From the NCBI GenBank assembly GCA_028015205.1, contig CM051514.1:45586150-45650149 (forward strand): DNA of 64,000 nt, written 5' to 3'. Position numbers and translations under genes: made by a program. A model generated the notes under the pieces. That model had not been told where the DNA came from, made no database searches, and saw nothing but the letters and a program-made list of their open reading frames with translations. This document shows, piece by piece, positions 63,946 to 64,000 of this stretch (within the stretch, counting starts at the first letter, position 1; each line of letters starts with the position of its first letter). The stretch is from Mytilisepta virgata. Taxonomy: Eukaryota; Mollusca; Bivalvia; Mytilida; Mytilidae.

Positions 63946-64000
63946 TAATAAATGTGTTCAATAGTTAGGTATTTGCATGGGAGGGACTGACTGATAGATG

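Noticed and set aside
63752..63961. Lys-rich minus-strand ORF
   Set aside because: Translation of the poly-T tract.

Overview
This is AT-rich nuclear DNA from an animal, most likely a marine bivalve of the mussel type (Mytilidae). The reasons are split genes with GT/AG introns, an integrin alpha gene, dense decayed retroelements of a type I recognise from mussel genomes, Penelope-like elements, and many short inverted-repeat elements. Genus and species are inference. There is no bacterial or viral gene organisation.

The backbone is a tandem duplication of one integrin alpha-subunit gene. Copy A (697-20455, + strand) enters from the left: its first three exons lie outside the window and 18 exons are visible, ending in the cytoplasmic GFFKR motif and a TAG stop. 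Copy B (28214-58998, + strand) is complete in 21 coding exons, from a signal-peptide exon to the same tail, about 1086 residues. Exons, introns and downstream flank of the two copies align almost throughout (1-24012 with about 36865-62812), so the duplication is recent and larger than 24 kb. The encoded protein has a seven-bladed beta-propeller with three calcium-binding FG-GAP loops, no inserted I-domain, thigh and calf domains, one membrane helix and a 47-residue tail. Integrin alphas pair with beta subunits as cell-surface adhesion receptors.

Between the genes (20456-28213) lie, in order: 3' flank with a foldback element, a retroelement tail, an array of palindromic AAGATATCTT units, a reverse-transcriptase relic on the minus strand (23880-24560), and a satellite of about 168-bp units (24780-28122) that ends about 90 bp before the start codon of copy B. 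Intron 3 of copy B carries a 2.2-kb Penelope-like element (34105-36341) with inverted arms, a 5'-truncated RT plus GIY-YIG ORF, and a hammerhead-ribozyme motif in each arm. The introns hold further MITEs, foldbacks and retroelement tails; most are shared by both copies and so predate the duplication, but a few are private to one copy. The right edge (62812-64000) is a G/T-rich repeat region unlike the rest.

Points of greatest interest: exon 1 of copy B has one extra T in a run of five T that shifts the frame just after the signal peptide; amino-acid differences between the copies crowd into the propeller while the last four exons are identical in protein; hammerhead-like motifs occur at several unrelated repeats; and a 367-bp MITE with a perfect 9-bp target duplication has its empty site preserved in the other copy.
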